In this document: piece by piece, positions 8,600 through 16,464 of the stretch | Position numbering within the stretch: the stretch's first letter is position 1 | How the letters are laid out: each line of letters opens with the position of its first letter | Source: CAZNQW01 sp964575225 | GTDB taxonomy: Bacteria; Chloroflexota; Anaerolineae; JAAYZQ01 | Reading direction: 5' to 3' | DNA: 26,164 nt | Assembly (NCBI GenBank): GCA_964575225.1 | Contig: CAZNQW010000024.1 | Span: 1-26,164 of the forward strand | Notes under the pieces: model-generated | What the model saw: the letters and a program-made list of their open reading frames with translations, nothing else | Database searches by the model: none | What the model was told of the DNA's origin: nothing | Position numbers and translations under genes: made by a program

Positions 8600-8613
8600 T
8601 GAAAACGGTTGCA
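8600..8613 (+). promoter_or_regulatory. LacI/GalR-family operator
   Basis: TGAAAACGGTTGCA matches TGnAAnCGnTTnCA, the central-CpG palindrome bound by LacI-family repressors, at all ten specified bases. It begins 12 nt after the -10 box, spanning roughly +5 to +19, where a bound repressor would block initiation or clearance. No LacI-family gene is in the window, so the regulator must be encoded elsewhere. The motif match is seen; the repressor assignment is family knowledge plus inference. Confidence 0.65.
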
Positions 8614-8690
8614 GCAAAGCAGGCTGCCAGGTTCGATGGTCGCGGCGAAAAGCGACAGCGACATCAGATTCCAGGGCCCTTGGAGGTGGC

Positions 8691-8713
8691 AGCAAGCAAA
8701 AGCGCTTGTTTTT
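8691..8713 (+). terminator. Terminator-like hairpin (possible attenuator) in the leader
   Basis: AGCAAGC (8691-8697) pairs with GCTTGTT (8704-8710, one G-U pair) around the loop AAAAGC, and the run of five T (8709-8713) follows the stem core at once. It is a small intrinsic-terminator shape about 100 nt after the predicted start and 166 nt before the SBP gene. The stem is short, so strong termination is not assured. Confidence 0.4.
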
Positions 8714-8869
8714 GACCTATGAGGGCCCCTTTTGTTTGGGCGAAGGAACATCCAGCTCTATTCCATTGGGCTGGGTCCGTTATGGCGGGAGGAGGTGGTT
8801 AACAAGCGATAGGCTCTGGCTGACCAGGTTCCAAGAATCAAGACCGACATTGTAGAGAGAAGCTAAAAT

Positions 8870-8874
8870 GGAGG
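8870..8874 (+). promoter_or_regulatory. Ribosome binding site choosing the SBP start at 8880
   Basis: GGAGG overlaps the alternative upstream ATG (8868) and lies 5 nt before the ATG at 8880. This favours the shorter protein with a compact lipoprotein signal. Confidence 0.7.
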
Positions 8875-8879
8875 CAAGA

Positions 8880-10547
8880 ATGAGAGCGAAACTGTTCGGT
8901 ATCCTGGCCGCGTTGATCGTATTGAGCCTGGTGGTGACGTGTGGCCCCACACCGGAACCGCAAACCATCGTTCAAACTGTCGAAGTTGAAAAGACGGTCG
9001 TAGAGACCGTCGAGGTGGAAAAAGAAGTCATCCAGACCGTTGAGGTCGAAAAAGAGGTCGTCAAAGAGGTAACCGCGGTGCCCGTACCTGAAGGACCCGA
9101 GGGCACTTTGACTCGAGCCCTGGCGACCTTCCCCAATTCCCTTGACCTGCCCCAGTGCGCCGAGCGAAATGCGTCGACAACCGCTTGGCATATGTACGAC
9201 ACGCTGGTTTGGGTCGATGAGGAAGGCATCATTCAACCCGCGCTCGCCAAAGAGTGGGATGTCTCGGAGGACGGCAGCGAGTACACCTTTTACCTGCGCG
9301 ACGACGTGACCTTCCACAACGGCGAACCGTTCAACGCCGACGCCGTGGTGTTCTCCTGGGAACGCGCCAAAGACGCCGGCTTTGAGTACAGCAACCTGTG
9401 GCAGCTTGCCCAGACCGTAGAAAAGATCGACGACTATACCGTCAAGTTGACCACCGATGGACCGGACGCCCTCTTTATGACTACGTTGGCCGACAACTGG
9501 GCCATCATCCCCCCCAAGTATTTCCAGGAAGTGGGCCAGGCGGGCTTTGATGAGCACCCGGTGGGCACCGGTCCCTTTGTGTTCGTAGAGTGGGTCAAGG
9601 GTGACCGTATTGTCCTGAAAGCCAACCCGGACTATTGGCAGGAAGGCACGCCCAAGATCGAAAACCTCATCTTCCGACCGATCCCCGAGTCGGCGACCCG
9701 TGTAGCCGCCATCCAGACCGGTGAGGTCGATATCGTCACCCGTCTCTCCTCCGAAGAGGCTCAGAGCCTGCTCGGTGTGCCCAACGTGACGGTTATCAAG
9801 TATCCGGTGGAACGTGTTTTTTACATCGCATTCAACAATATGACCACGGGTGTGGGCCAGCCCACAGAGGATGCCCGCGTGCGGCAGGCGATGAACTATG
9901 CCGTGGACGTGGACGCCATCATTGATTCCCTGTTCGACGGGTTTGCCAAGCCGGCCATCGGCCTGGTCAGCACGGGCGAACTCGGCTATGACGATGCCGA
10001 GCCCTTTGGCTACGATCCCGACAAGGCCCGCGCCCTGCTGGCCGAAGCCGGATTCGCCGATGGCTTTCAGATGGATATGGCCTGCCCGGCCGGCGCTTAC
10101 ACCCACTTTGAAGAGGTGTGCGAGGCTGTAGCCGGCTATCTGGGCGAGGTGGGCATTGAGGTCAACCTCGAGATCATGGAATCGGGCCATTATTGGGAAC
10201 TGGAGGCGGCCAAGGAATTGCCGCCCCTCTTTGGCGACAGTTGGTCGGCCACCATGATGGAGTCCTATCGGCGGCTCGTCGGTGCGTTGGGTGGTGAAGA
10301 TGCGGCCTACTGCGCCTGGGAGGATGAAAAGATCATCGAGATGTTGGACGTGATCAAGTCCACTGTAGACCAGCAGGAACGAGCCAAACTCTATGAAGAG
10401 TTGCAGGTCTACATGCGCGAGGATCCCCCCTTCATCTATCTCTATGAACCTTACACCTTTGAAGCCATCAACACCCGGGTCCAGAACTATACCCCGCGCC
10501 CGGCCGAGACCTACTTCCTGTTTGATACCTTTGTCGTCGGAGAATAG
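8880..10547 (+). CDS. ABC transporter substrate-binding lipoprotein, family 5 (oligopeptide/dipeptide type)
   Basis: This 555-aa extracytoplasmic binding protein is the solute receptor of the importer encoded downstream. The N-terminus is a lipoprotein signal (hydrophobic ILAALIVLSLVV, then Cys21 in VVTC with an atypical Thr at -1). It is followed by a linker of three 10-residue TVEVEK-centred repeats, then a full SBP_bac_5 domain with VTFHNGEPFNADAVVFSWER, HPVGTGPFVFVEW and DPDKARALLAEAG. An in-frame ATG also exists at 8868, but GGAGG at 8870-8874 sits 5 nt before the ATG at 8880, so the latter is preferred. The family binds peptides, nickel, or in thermophiles sugars; the ligand cannot be deduced, and the LacI-type operator hints at a sugar. 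A 13-bp hairpin follows the gene. Confidence 0.93.
   Translation: MRAKLFGILAALIVLSLVVTCGPTPEPQTIVQTVEVEKTVVETVEVEKEVIQTVEVEKEVVKEVTAVPVPEGPEGTLTRALATFPNSLDLPQCAERNASTTAWHMYDTLVWVDEEGIIQPALAKEWDVSEDGSEYTFYLRDDVTFHNGEPFNADAVVFSWERAKDAGFEYSNLWQLAQTVEKIDDYTVKLTTDGPDALFMTTLADNWAIIPPKYFQEVGQAGFDEHPVGTGPFVFVEWVKGDRIVLKANPDYWQEGTPKIENLIFRPIPESATRVAAIQTGEVDIVTRLSSEEAQSLLGVPNVTVIKYPVERVFYIAFNNMTTGVGQPTEDARVRQAMNYAVDVDAIIDSLFDGFAKPAIGLVSTGELGYDDAEPFGYDPDKARALLAEAGFADGFQMDMACPAGAYTHFEEVCEAVAGYLGEVGIEVNLEIMESGHYWELEAAKELPPLFGDSWSATMMESYRRLVGALGGEDAAYCAWEDEKIIEMLDVIKSTVDQQERAKLYEELQVYMREDPPFIYLYEPYTFEAINTRVQNYTPRPAETYFLFDTFVVGE
8967..9056 (+). repeat. Three in-frame 30-bp tandem repeats encoding the SBP linker
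   Basis: Three consecutive 30-nt units (8967-8996, 8997-9026, 9027-9056) encode ten-residue units of the type IVQTVEVEKT, VVETVEVEKE and VIQTVEVEKE, and a fourth partial unit follows. The codons differ between units while the protein pattern is kept, which suggests selection on the linker rather than very recent slippage. Similar Val/Glu/Lys linkers are common behind lipoboxes in Chloroflexota SBPs. Confidence 0.9.
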
Positions 10548-10575
10548 AACAAGGTAACCACCTGCCTTCTCTGCG

Positions 10576-10606
10576 GGCTTGGGGGCGCAGCGCGCGCCCC
10601 CAAGCC
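10576..10606 (+). terminator. Strong 13-bp hairpin between SBP and permease genes
   Basis: GGCTTGGGGGCGC (10576-10588) and GCGCCCCCAAGCC (10594-10606) are perfectly complementary around a 5-nt loop. No U-tract follows, so it is more likely an RNA-stabilising or partial-termination element that keeps SBP mRNA more abundant than the permease message, as seen in other SBP-first ABC operons. Confidence 0.7.
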
Positions 10607-10638
10607 TACTCCATAGCTGAATTTCGGGGGGGAGTCTC

Positions 10639-11559
10639 TTGGAGCGCTATTTTCTTTCCCGGCTGGGCCAATCCATTGTGCTGATGTTTGGCATTGTGGT
10701 GTTGGTCTTTGCCATGGTCCGTATCACCGGCGATCCGGCGGCGCTGATGATGCCCCGCGAGGCGAGCGCCGCAGAAATCGAAGCCTTTCGAGAAAGAATG
10801 GGCTTTAACGATCCGATCACCGTCCAGTTCGGGCGGTTTTTCACGGGCGCCCTTCAGGGGGACTTTGGCAACTCGCTGCACTTCAAGACGCCCGCCATGC
10901 CCCTGGTTGTACAGCGGTTGCCCGCCACGGTGCAACTGGCCACCGTGGGGCTGCTCATGGCTTTGGTCGTCGCCATTCCCCTGGGGTTGGTGGGTGGTTT
11001 CAACCCCGGTACTGGGATCGATTCCTTTGGCCGCCTATGGGCCCTGTTGGGACAAAGCATTCCCAACTTTTGGCTGGGCTTGATGATGATCATCTTTTTT
11101 GGCGTCAAGCTTCAGTGGTTCCCGACCTTTGGCCGTGACACGTGGACTTCGGTGATCATGCCGGGCTTTGTCCTGGGCTTGCCGGTCATGGGCCAGATTG
11201 TGCGGTTGACCCGTTCGGCCGTTCTGGAAATCCGGAGTGAGGACTATATTCGGACGGCCCACAGTAAGGGCCTGGAACCCCGCACCATCTATCTCAAGCA
11301 TGTGTTGCGCAACGTCGCTATCCCTCTGGTGAGCGTCATTGGCGTCCAGTTTGGCTACATGCTGGGCGGGTCGATTTACATCGAGGCCATCTTTTCCTGG
11401 CCCGGAATGGGGGGGTTGCTGGAACAATCGATCGGTTGGCGCGACTATCCCCTCATCCAGGCCATCGCCGTCTTTACCAGCGTCGTGGTCCTGATCCTCA
11501 ATCTGTTGACCGATCTGGCCTACGCCGTGATAGACCCGAGGATCCGCTATGGCCACTGA
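10639..11559 (+). CDS. ABC transporter permease, DppB/OppB type
   Basis: This 306-aa inner-membrane permease has six predicted membrane segments: an N-terminal one (SIVLMFGIVVLVFAMVRI), then a periplasmic loop with GFNDPITVQFGRF, then the BPD_transp_1 domain. The cytoplasmic EAA-like loop is visible as YIRTAHSKGLEPRTIYLKHV (residues about 207-226), which contacts the ATPases. The start is TTG at 10639 behind GGGGGGAG (about 10626-10633). Its end overlaps the start of the second permease by 11 nt, implying coupled translation. It pairs with the DppC-like protein to form the translocation pore. Confidence 0.93.
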   Translation: MERYFLSRLGQSIVLMFGIVVLVFAMVRITGDPAALMMPREASAAEIEAFRERMGFNDPITVQFGRFFTGALQGDFGNSLHFKTPAMPLVVQRLPATVQLATVGLLMALVVAIPLGLVGGFNPGTGIDSFGRLWALLGQSIPNFWLGLMMIIFFGVKLQWFPTFGRDTWTSVIMPGFVLGLPVMGQIVRLTRSAVLEIRSEDYIRTAHSKGLEPRTIYLKHVLRNVAIPLVSVIGVQFGYMLGGSIYIEAIFSWPGMGGLLEQSIGWRDYPLIQAIAVFTSVVVLILNLLTDLAYAVIDPRIRYGH

Positions 11560-12478
11560 TGCCCAAATGAAAACCCCGGAAAGTATGCTCGATGTGGAGC
11601 GCAACTGGGTCGACCGCCTGGTGTATGTAGGGCGTATGCTCTGGCGCGACCGCAGCGGGATGATCGGCCTCATCGTCTTTTCCATCGTGGTTCTGGCAGC
11701 GGTGCTTGCCCCGGTGATCACGGTCCACGATCCCTTTCAACAGAACCTGCGCGACAGCAAGCTGCCGCCCGGCTGGGCCGAAGAGGGAGATTGGAGCCAC
11801 CCTTTTGGCACCGACGCCCTGGGCAAGGATATCTTTAGCCGCGTGATCTATGGGGCGCGGGTATCCCTGTTGGTCGGCCTGTTTGGTGTGTTGATCGCGG
11901 CAGGGTTGGGGATGTTTGTCGGCGCCATCGCCGGCTATGTGGGTGGGCGCGTGGACTCGGCCGTGATGGGCTTGGTCAACCTGATCCTATCGCTGCCCTA
12001 TCTGCTTTTTGTGGTGTTTATCGCCTCAGTGCTGGGCCGAAGCTTGCTCAACGTCATCCTTATTTTCGGCATCACCGACTCGCCCATCTTTGCCCGCGTG
12101 ACGCGGGGGGAGGTGCTCCGCATCCGTCAATCAGGCTATGTCGAATCGGCCATCAGCGCCGGAGCCCGGCCCGGGCGGATCCTCCTGGACCACGTCCTGC
12201 CCAACCTGATCGGACCGCTCATCACGCTGGCTACCTTTGAGATGTCGAGGATGATCTTTTACGAGGCCGGCCTGGGCTTTCTTGGCCTCAGCGTCCCGCC
12301 CAACGAGTATCCCACTTGGGGAAACATGCTGGACGCCGGGCGAAAATACCTGACCAGCTACCCCTGGATGGCAGCTTTTCCCGGCTTGGCCATCATGTTC
12401 ACCTCCTTGGGCATGAACCTGCTGGGCGACTGGCTGCGCGACGTGCTCGACCCGCGCCTGCGACGGGCCCGAAAGTGA
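11549..12478 (+). CDS. ABC transporter permease, DppC/OppC type
   Basis: This 309-aa permease carries the N-terminal OppC_N hydrophobic segment (GMIGLIVFSIVVLAAVLAPV) and the HPFGTDALGKDIFSRVIYGARVS signature right after it. A BPD_transp_1 core follows with the EAA-like loop YVESAISAGARPGRILLDHV. It ends with the DWLRDVLDPRLR tail typical of DppC. The ATG at 11549 overlaps the preceding gene; a second Met six codons in is possible. With the DppB-like partner it forms the pore of the importer. Confidence 0.93.
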   Translation: MATDAQMKTPESMLDVERNWVDRLVYVGRMLWRDRSGMIGLIVFSIVVLAAVLAPVITVHDPFQQNLRDSKLPPGWAEEGDWSHPFGTDALGKDIFSRVIYGARVSLLVGLFGVLIAAGLGMFVGAIAGYVGGRVDSAVMGLVNLILSLPYLLFVVFIASVLGRSLLNVILIFGITDSPIFARVTRGEVLRIRQSGYVESAISAGARPGRILLDHVLPNLIGPLITLATFEMSRMIFYEAGLGFLGLSVPPNEYPTWGNMLDAGRKYLTSYPWMAAFPGLAIMFTSLGMNLLGDWLRDVLDPRLRRARK

Positions 12479-12487
12479 GAGGGAACG

Positions 12488-13492
12488 ATGACAAAAGTAC
12501 TGGAAGTTCGTGACCTCGTCACTCGGTTCTATACCATGGACGGGATCGTCCACGCCGTCAACGGGGTCAGCTTTGACCTGAACGAAGGGGAGATGTTGGC
12601 CATCGTCGGCGAGAGCGGCAGCGGCAAGAGCGTGACCATGATGTCCCTCCTGGGCCTGATCCCCATGCCCCCGGGCAAGGTGGAGACGGGCGAAGCCATC
12701 TTTCACAGCAATGGGGGGGCGCGAGACCTGCTCAAACTCTCGCCCGAAGAGCTGCGCCATGTGCGTGGTGGGCAGATCGGGTTTGTGTTCCAGGATCCGA
12801 TCTCGTCCCTCAACCCCATTCTGACCATCGGCGAGCAGATCAGCGAGAGCCTGGCCAAGCATTTGGGGATGAGCCGCGACGCAGCGCGGGAGCGCACTAT
12901 CAAGATTCTGCACCAGGTGGGCATTCCCGACCCAGAGTTGCGTTATAACGCCTATCCCTTCCAGTTTTCGGGCGGTATGCGCCAGAGGGTGATGATCGCT
13001 ATTGCCATCGCTTGTGGCCCCGAGATTGTCATTGCCGACGAACCGACCACCGCCCTGGATGTGACCGTACAGGCGCAGATTGTCGAGTTGTTCAAACGCC
13101 TGCGCGATTCCATCGGAATGGCCATCATCTGGATCACCCACGACCTGGGGGTCGTGGCGGGCATCGCCGAGCGGGTGTTGGTGATGTACGGGGGCCGTCC
13201 GGTCGAGGTCGCCGGTGTCGACGAGCTGTACGAGAATCCGCGGCACCCCTACACCGTCGGCTTGTTGGGGGCGCTGCCTCGCCTGGACCTGCGCGAATCC
13301 AAGCGGCTGGTGAGCATTCGCGGCACTCCCCCCGACCTGCTGATGCCCCTTGAGCACTGTCCCTTTGCCTGGCGCTGTGACTATGCGTTCGACCGCTGCT
13401 GGGCCGAAATCCCGCCCCTGGAGGCCATCGGTGCGGGCCATCAAGTGGCTTGTTTCTACGATCTGGAGACGGGGAGGCAGCGGAATGACTGA
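12488..13492 (+). CDS. ABC transporter ATP-binding protein, DppD/OppD type
   Basis: This 334-aa ATPase has Walker A GESGSGKSV (residues 41-49), the Q-loop FVFQDPISSLNP, the signature FSGGMRQRV, Walker B IVIADEPTTALD and the H-loop WITHDLG. The C-terminal oligo_HPY extension carries CPFAWRCDYAFDRC and a later VACF, a four-cysteine arrangement that in DppD-type proteins can bind an iron-sulfur cluster. A GAGAGGGAACG purine stretch precedes the ATG at 12488. Its end overlaps the second ATPase gene by 8 nt. It powers the importer together with the DppF-like subunit. Confidence 0.94.
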   Translation: MTKVLEVRDLVTRFYTMDGIVHAVNGVSFDLNEGEMLAIVGESGSGKSVTMMSLLGLIPMPPGKVETGEAIFHSNGGARDLLKLSPEELRHVRGGQIGFVFQDPISSLNPILTIGEQISESLAKHLGMSRDAARERTIKILHQVGIPDPELRYNAYPFQFSGGMRQRVMIAIAIACGPEIVIADEPTTALDVTVQAQIVELFKRLRDSIGMAIIWITHDLGVVAGIAERVLVMYGGRPVEVAGVDELYENPRHPYTVGLLGALPRLDLRESKRLVSIRGTPPDLLMPLEHCPFAWRCDYAFDRCWAEIPPLEAIGAGHQVACFYDLETGRQRND

Positions 13493-14525
13493 GAACAGCG
13501 CCCTGGTGAGGGTCGTGGATCTAAAGAAGCATTTCTCCATTGCCGGGGGATTTCTGAACCGGCGGGTCAAGACGGTCAAGGCGGTCGACGGCATCTCGTT
13601 CGAAATCCAGGCGGGCGAGACCTTGGGCCTGGTGGGCGAGAGCGGCTGTGGCAAGTCGACGGCGGGACGGGCGATTCTCCAGCTACTCCCACCGACCTCG
13701 GGGCAGGTCCTGTTGGGGGACATCGATCTGACGCAGGCGGGGAGTGACCAAGTGCGCAATCTGCGGCCTCGGATGCAGATGATCTTTCAGGACCCCTACG
13801 CCTCTCTCAACCCGCGTCATTCAGTGGCCAAGATCGTCGGCGAGCCGCTGATCATCCACGGCATCATGCGCAAGGGGAGTTCCGAACTCAAGGACAAGGT
13901 CTCTGAGCTGTTGGAGCTGGTGGGCCTGGACCCCAATTACATGCGCCGCTTTCCCCACGAGTTCTCCGGCGGGCAGAGGCAGCGGATCGGCATCGCTCGC
14001 GCCCTCTCGCTGGATCCCGATTTCATCGTCTGCGACGAGCCGATCTCGGCGCTGGACGTCTCGATCCAGGCTCAGGTCGTCAACCTGATGCAGGATCTGC
14101 AAGAGCGGCTGGGTGTGGCCTATCTCTTTATCGCCCACGATCTCAGCATGGTCAAGCACATCTCCCACCGGATTGCGGTCATGTACCTGGGCAAGCTCAT
14201 GGAGATGACGGATCGCAATACCCTGTTTGACGAACCACTGCATCCCTATACCCAGTCGTTGAACTCGGCGGTCCCCATTCCCAACCCCAAGCTGGAGCGA
14301 AAGCGGCAACGCTTTATCCTCAAGGGCGAGCCACCCAGTCCGGCCAATCCACCCTCAGGTTGTGTGTTCCACCCCCGTTGCCCGCTGGCTGTGGGGGAGT
14401 GTAAGGAGGCCGTGCCCGAGTTCCGGCAGATCCGCCCAGGGCACTGGGTTGCTTGTCATCTGGCCGACGAAAAGGGCGGCAGCATCATCAGTGCGGACCT
14501 CGTCGCAGCCCTGGAGGCGAATTGA
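13485..14525 (+). CDS. ABC transporter ATP-binding protein, DppF/OppF type
   Basis: This 346-aa ATPase has Walker A GESGCGKST (residues 51-59), the Q-loop MIFQDPYASLNP, the signature FSGGQRQRI, Walker B FIVCDEPISALD and the H-loop IAHDLSM. A C-terminal oligo_HPY part includes CVFHPRCPLAVGEC and VACH. The ATG at 13485 overlaps the end of the DppD-like gene and is preceded by GGGGAGG (about 13471-13477). The frame is open back to 13350, but that part lies inside the previous gene. It completes a five-gene importer. Confidence 0.94.
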   Translation: MTENSALVRVVDLKKHFSIAGGFLNRRVKTVKAVDGISFEIQAGETLGLVGESGCGKSTAGRAILQLLPPTSGQVLLGDIDLTQAGSDQVRNLRPRMQMIFQDPYASLNPRHSVAKIVGEPLIIHGIMRKGSSELKDKVSELLELVGLDPNYMRRFPHEFSGGQRQRIGIARALSLDPDFIVCDEPISALDVSIQAQVVNLMQDLQERLGVAYLFIAHDLSMVKHISHRIAVMYLGKLMEMTDRNTLFDEPLHPYTQSLNSAVPIPNPKLERKRQRFILKGEPPSPANPPSGCVFHPRCPLAVGECKEAVPEFRQIRPGHWVACHLADEKGGSIISADLVAALEAN

Positions 14526-14577
14526 GCCATTTCCGGGTCCGGGCCGCGGCGATCTCGATACGGCAGTCAGGCAGCCT

Positions 14578-15519
14578 ATGATGCGCAACTCTCCATCGTG
14601 GACGAGCATCCGGGCTTGGTTGATGGACTATGCCCTGATCACAGCCGGGGCCCTCTTTTTGGCTGTGAACATCAACCTGTTTCTGGCCCCCAACGATCTG
14701 GCGCCGGGCGGAGTGTCGGGCACGGCCATCATCCTCCACCAGTTGACCGGCTGGCCCATTGGCTTGACGATGCTGGCCCTCAACGTACCGCTGGTGGTCC
14801 TTGGTTTCCAAACGCTCGGCGGCTTTCGCTTTCTGACGCGCACCGTCTATGCGGTGCTGCTGTACAACCTGGGCACCGACTTGCTGGCCGGCTGGCTGTC
14901 GGCCTATGTCGTCACCGACGATCTGATTCTCAACGCGCTCTTTGGCGGCGTGCTGGCCGGCCTCGCCACCGGCCTGGTGTATCGGGGGGGCGGTACAACG
15001 GCCGGTACCGGAATCCTGGATCGGGTGTTGCAGATCCGGACGGGCATCCCCATTAGCCAGATCTATATCCTCATCGATGGCGGCGTTGTCCTTGCCGCAG
15101 GCCTGGTGTTTGGCTGGGAAAAAGCCTTGTATGCGCTGGTGACCCTCTATGTCTGGGGGTTGGCCACCGACTATGTGCTGGAGGGGCCCAGCGTCGTGCG
15201 GACGGCTTTTATCGTCACCGACCGGCCCGAAGCCGTGGCCCAGGCTGTGATGGAGCGCCTGCAATTGGGAGTCACAGCCTGGCCCGCGCAGGGCATGTAC
15301 ACCCACACACCCCACACCATCCTCTTTTGCACCTTGAGCCGTCCCTACGAACGCGAGTTGCGGCGGGTGGTGGCAGAGGTCGATCCCGACGTCTTTATGG
15401 TCACCGGGCACGGTCACCAGGCTCGGGGGGGCATTTTTGGGCAGCCGCGTCCGACGGGCCGCAAGGGGGCTGCCGTCAAGCTGCCGGACGGGGAGTCGTT
15501 ACCCAAAGAACAGGAGTAA
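14578..15519 (+). CDS. YitT-family membrane protein (DUF161/DUF2179)
   Basis: This 313-aa protein has about five to six N-terminal membrane segments, including ALITAGALFLAVNINLFLAP followed by NDLAPGGVSGTAIILHQLTG, the hallmark of the YitT family. It ends in a soluble DUF2179 domain (about residues 220-290, with FIVTDRPEAVAQAVMERL and PYERELRRVVAEVDP). The molecular function of the family is not established; transport is suspected. Two adjacent ATG codons (14578 and 14581) fit the conserved start and the Shine-Dalgarno is weak. The gene follows the DppF-like gene by 52 nt and abuts the PHP gene, so it appears to be transcribed with the importer. Confidence 0.88.
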   Translation: MMRNSPSWTSIRAWLMDYALITAGALFLAVNINLFLAPNDLAPGGVSGTAIILHQLTGWPIGLTMLALNVPLVVLGFQTLGGFRFLTRTVYAVLLYNLGTDLLAGWLSAYVVTDDLILNALFGGVLAGLATGLVYRGGGTTAGTGILDRVLQIRTGIPISQIYILIDGGVVLAAGLVFGWEKALYALVTLYVWGLATDYVLEGPSVVRTAFIVTDRPEAVAQAVMERLQLGVTAWPAQGMYTHTPHTILFCTLSRPYERELRRVVAEVDPDVFMVTGHGHQARGGIFGQPRPTGRKGAAVKLPDGESLPKEQE

Positions 15520-16464
15520 ATGATTAAGGGAGGTTTTGGCACGCACGCTATGTACACCGAGAATCCATTTTCCAAGCCGGGCCAGTGGTACAAGGGCTGC
15601 CTGCACGTTCACAGCAGCGCTTCCGATGGCGCCCTCGCGCCCGAGGAGGTCCTGGCTTGGTATCGCAATCGTGGCTACCACTTTTTGGCATTGACCGATC
15701 ATCGCGTGCCGTCCGAGGCCCGTACCCTGGCTGAGGATTGGATCACCCTGGCGGCCGTCGAGGACGATGGCGTGGATCCCGAGGCGGGCTTGTACCACTT
15801 GGTTGGACTGGGCCTCGAGCGGCCCTGGGTGAGGCCGGCGCGGGCGGACTCGATGCAAGAGAGCATCGATGCTTTGCGGGACGCAGGCGCGCTGGTGTGC
15901 CTGGCCCATCCCTATTGGAGCGGCCAGCGCTCGGCCCAGTTGCTGGGAGCGGAGCGTTGCTTTGCCCTGGAGGTCTATAACGGCGGCTGTGAGGTCGATG
16001 ACGCCAAAGGGTTTTCCCACGTGCATTGGGATGACTTGCTGGCTGCCGGGCGCCGCCTGTGGGGTGTGGCTGTGGATGATGCCCACTGGCGCACCGGCGA
16101 CCGGGACGCGGGCCTGGGTTGGGTCTGGGTCAAGGCCCCGGCTCTCACCCAACAGGCCATCCTCGAGGCGTTGGAGAAGGGCTGCTTTTACGCCAGTTCG
16201 GGCCCCCAGATCCACAGCCTGGACCTGGATGCCGAAAGCGGGCAGCTCGCCGTCCGCTGCTCGCCCGTGGTTGCCATCGATTGTGTGGGCAATGGCCCGT
16301 TCAGCCGGCGCATCCTGGCGCCCGAGGGACAGACGCTGACCGAGGCCACCTATCGCCTGCCCAAGGGCCCAAGGTATGTGCGCGTCGCCTGTGTGGATAC
16401 CCAGGGAGGCTGGGCCTGGAGCAACCCCATCTTTTTGGAGGAGGACCCCACATGGCTGTCTTGA
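15520..16464 (+). CDS. PHP-domain metal-dependent phosphoesterase
   Basis: This protein of about 314 aa has the PHP signature: HVH (His29, His31) in GCLHVHSSASDG, Asp60-His61 in ALTDHR, His130 in CLAHPYW and DDAHW near 186-190. These residues form the multi-metal site of PHP phosphatases/exonucleases. A C-terminal beta-rich part (from about residue 220) resembles the tail of stand-alone PHP proteins such as YciV-like nucleases. The start is uncertain: the ATG at 15520 begins immediately after the previous stop and has AGGAG only 3 nt upstream, while the ATG at 15550 has AGGGAGG 16 nt upstream. The end overlaps the HAD gene by 13 nt. The substrate is unknown; nucleotides or RNA fragments are possible. 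Confidence 0.85.
   Translation: MIKGGFGTHAMYTENPFSKPGQWYKGCLHVHSSASDGALAPEEVLAWYRNRGYHFLALTDHRVPSEARTLAEDWITLAAVEDDGVDPEAGLYHLVGLGLERPWVRPARADSMQESIDALRDAGALVCLAHPYWSGQRSAQLLGAERCFALEVYNGGCEVDDAKGFSHVHWDDLLAAGRRLWGVAVDDAHWRTGDRDAGLGWVWVKAPALTQQAILEALEKGCFYASSGPQIHSLDLDAESGQLAVRCSPVVAIDCVGNGPFSRRILAPEGQTLTEATYRLPKGPRYVRVACVDTQGGWAWSNPIFLEEDPTWLS

Larger units (their letters stand above)
8589..8879 (+). promoter_or_regulatory. Long structured 5' leader of the ABC importer operon
   Basis: About 285 nt of presumed transcribed leader carry no convincing ORF. It contains GGGCCC palindromes at 8674-8679 and 8723-8728 that could pair with each other around the internal terminator-like hairpin at 8691-8713, and purine-rich GGAGGAGG at about 8789-8797 followed by a GTTAAC. 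I could not match it to a known riboswitch, T-box or RNA thermometer. It may simply be an untranslated leader, or it may act as an attenuator. Confidence 0.4.

Noticed and set aside
8589..8879. T-box or cobalamin riboswitch upstream of the ABC operon
   Set aside because: I could not find the T-box consensus (AGGGTGGNACCGCG-like) or the cobalamin-box sequence; only a generic hairpin and GGGCCC blocks are visible.
12131..13759. 542-codon open frame on the - strand across the DppC/DppD/DppF region
   Set aside because: It is antisense to three overlapping ABC genes with intact motifs and looks like a codon-usage shadow.
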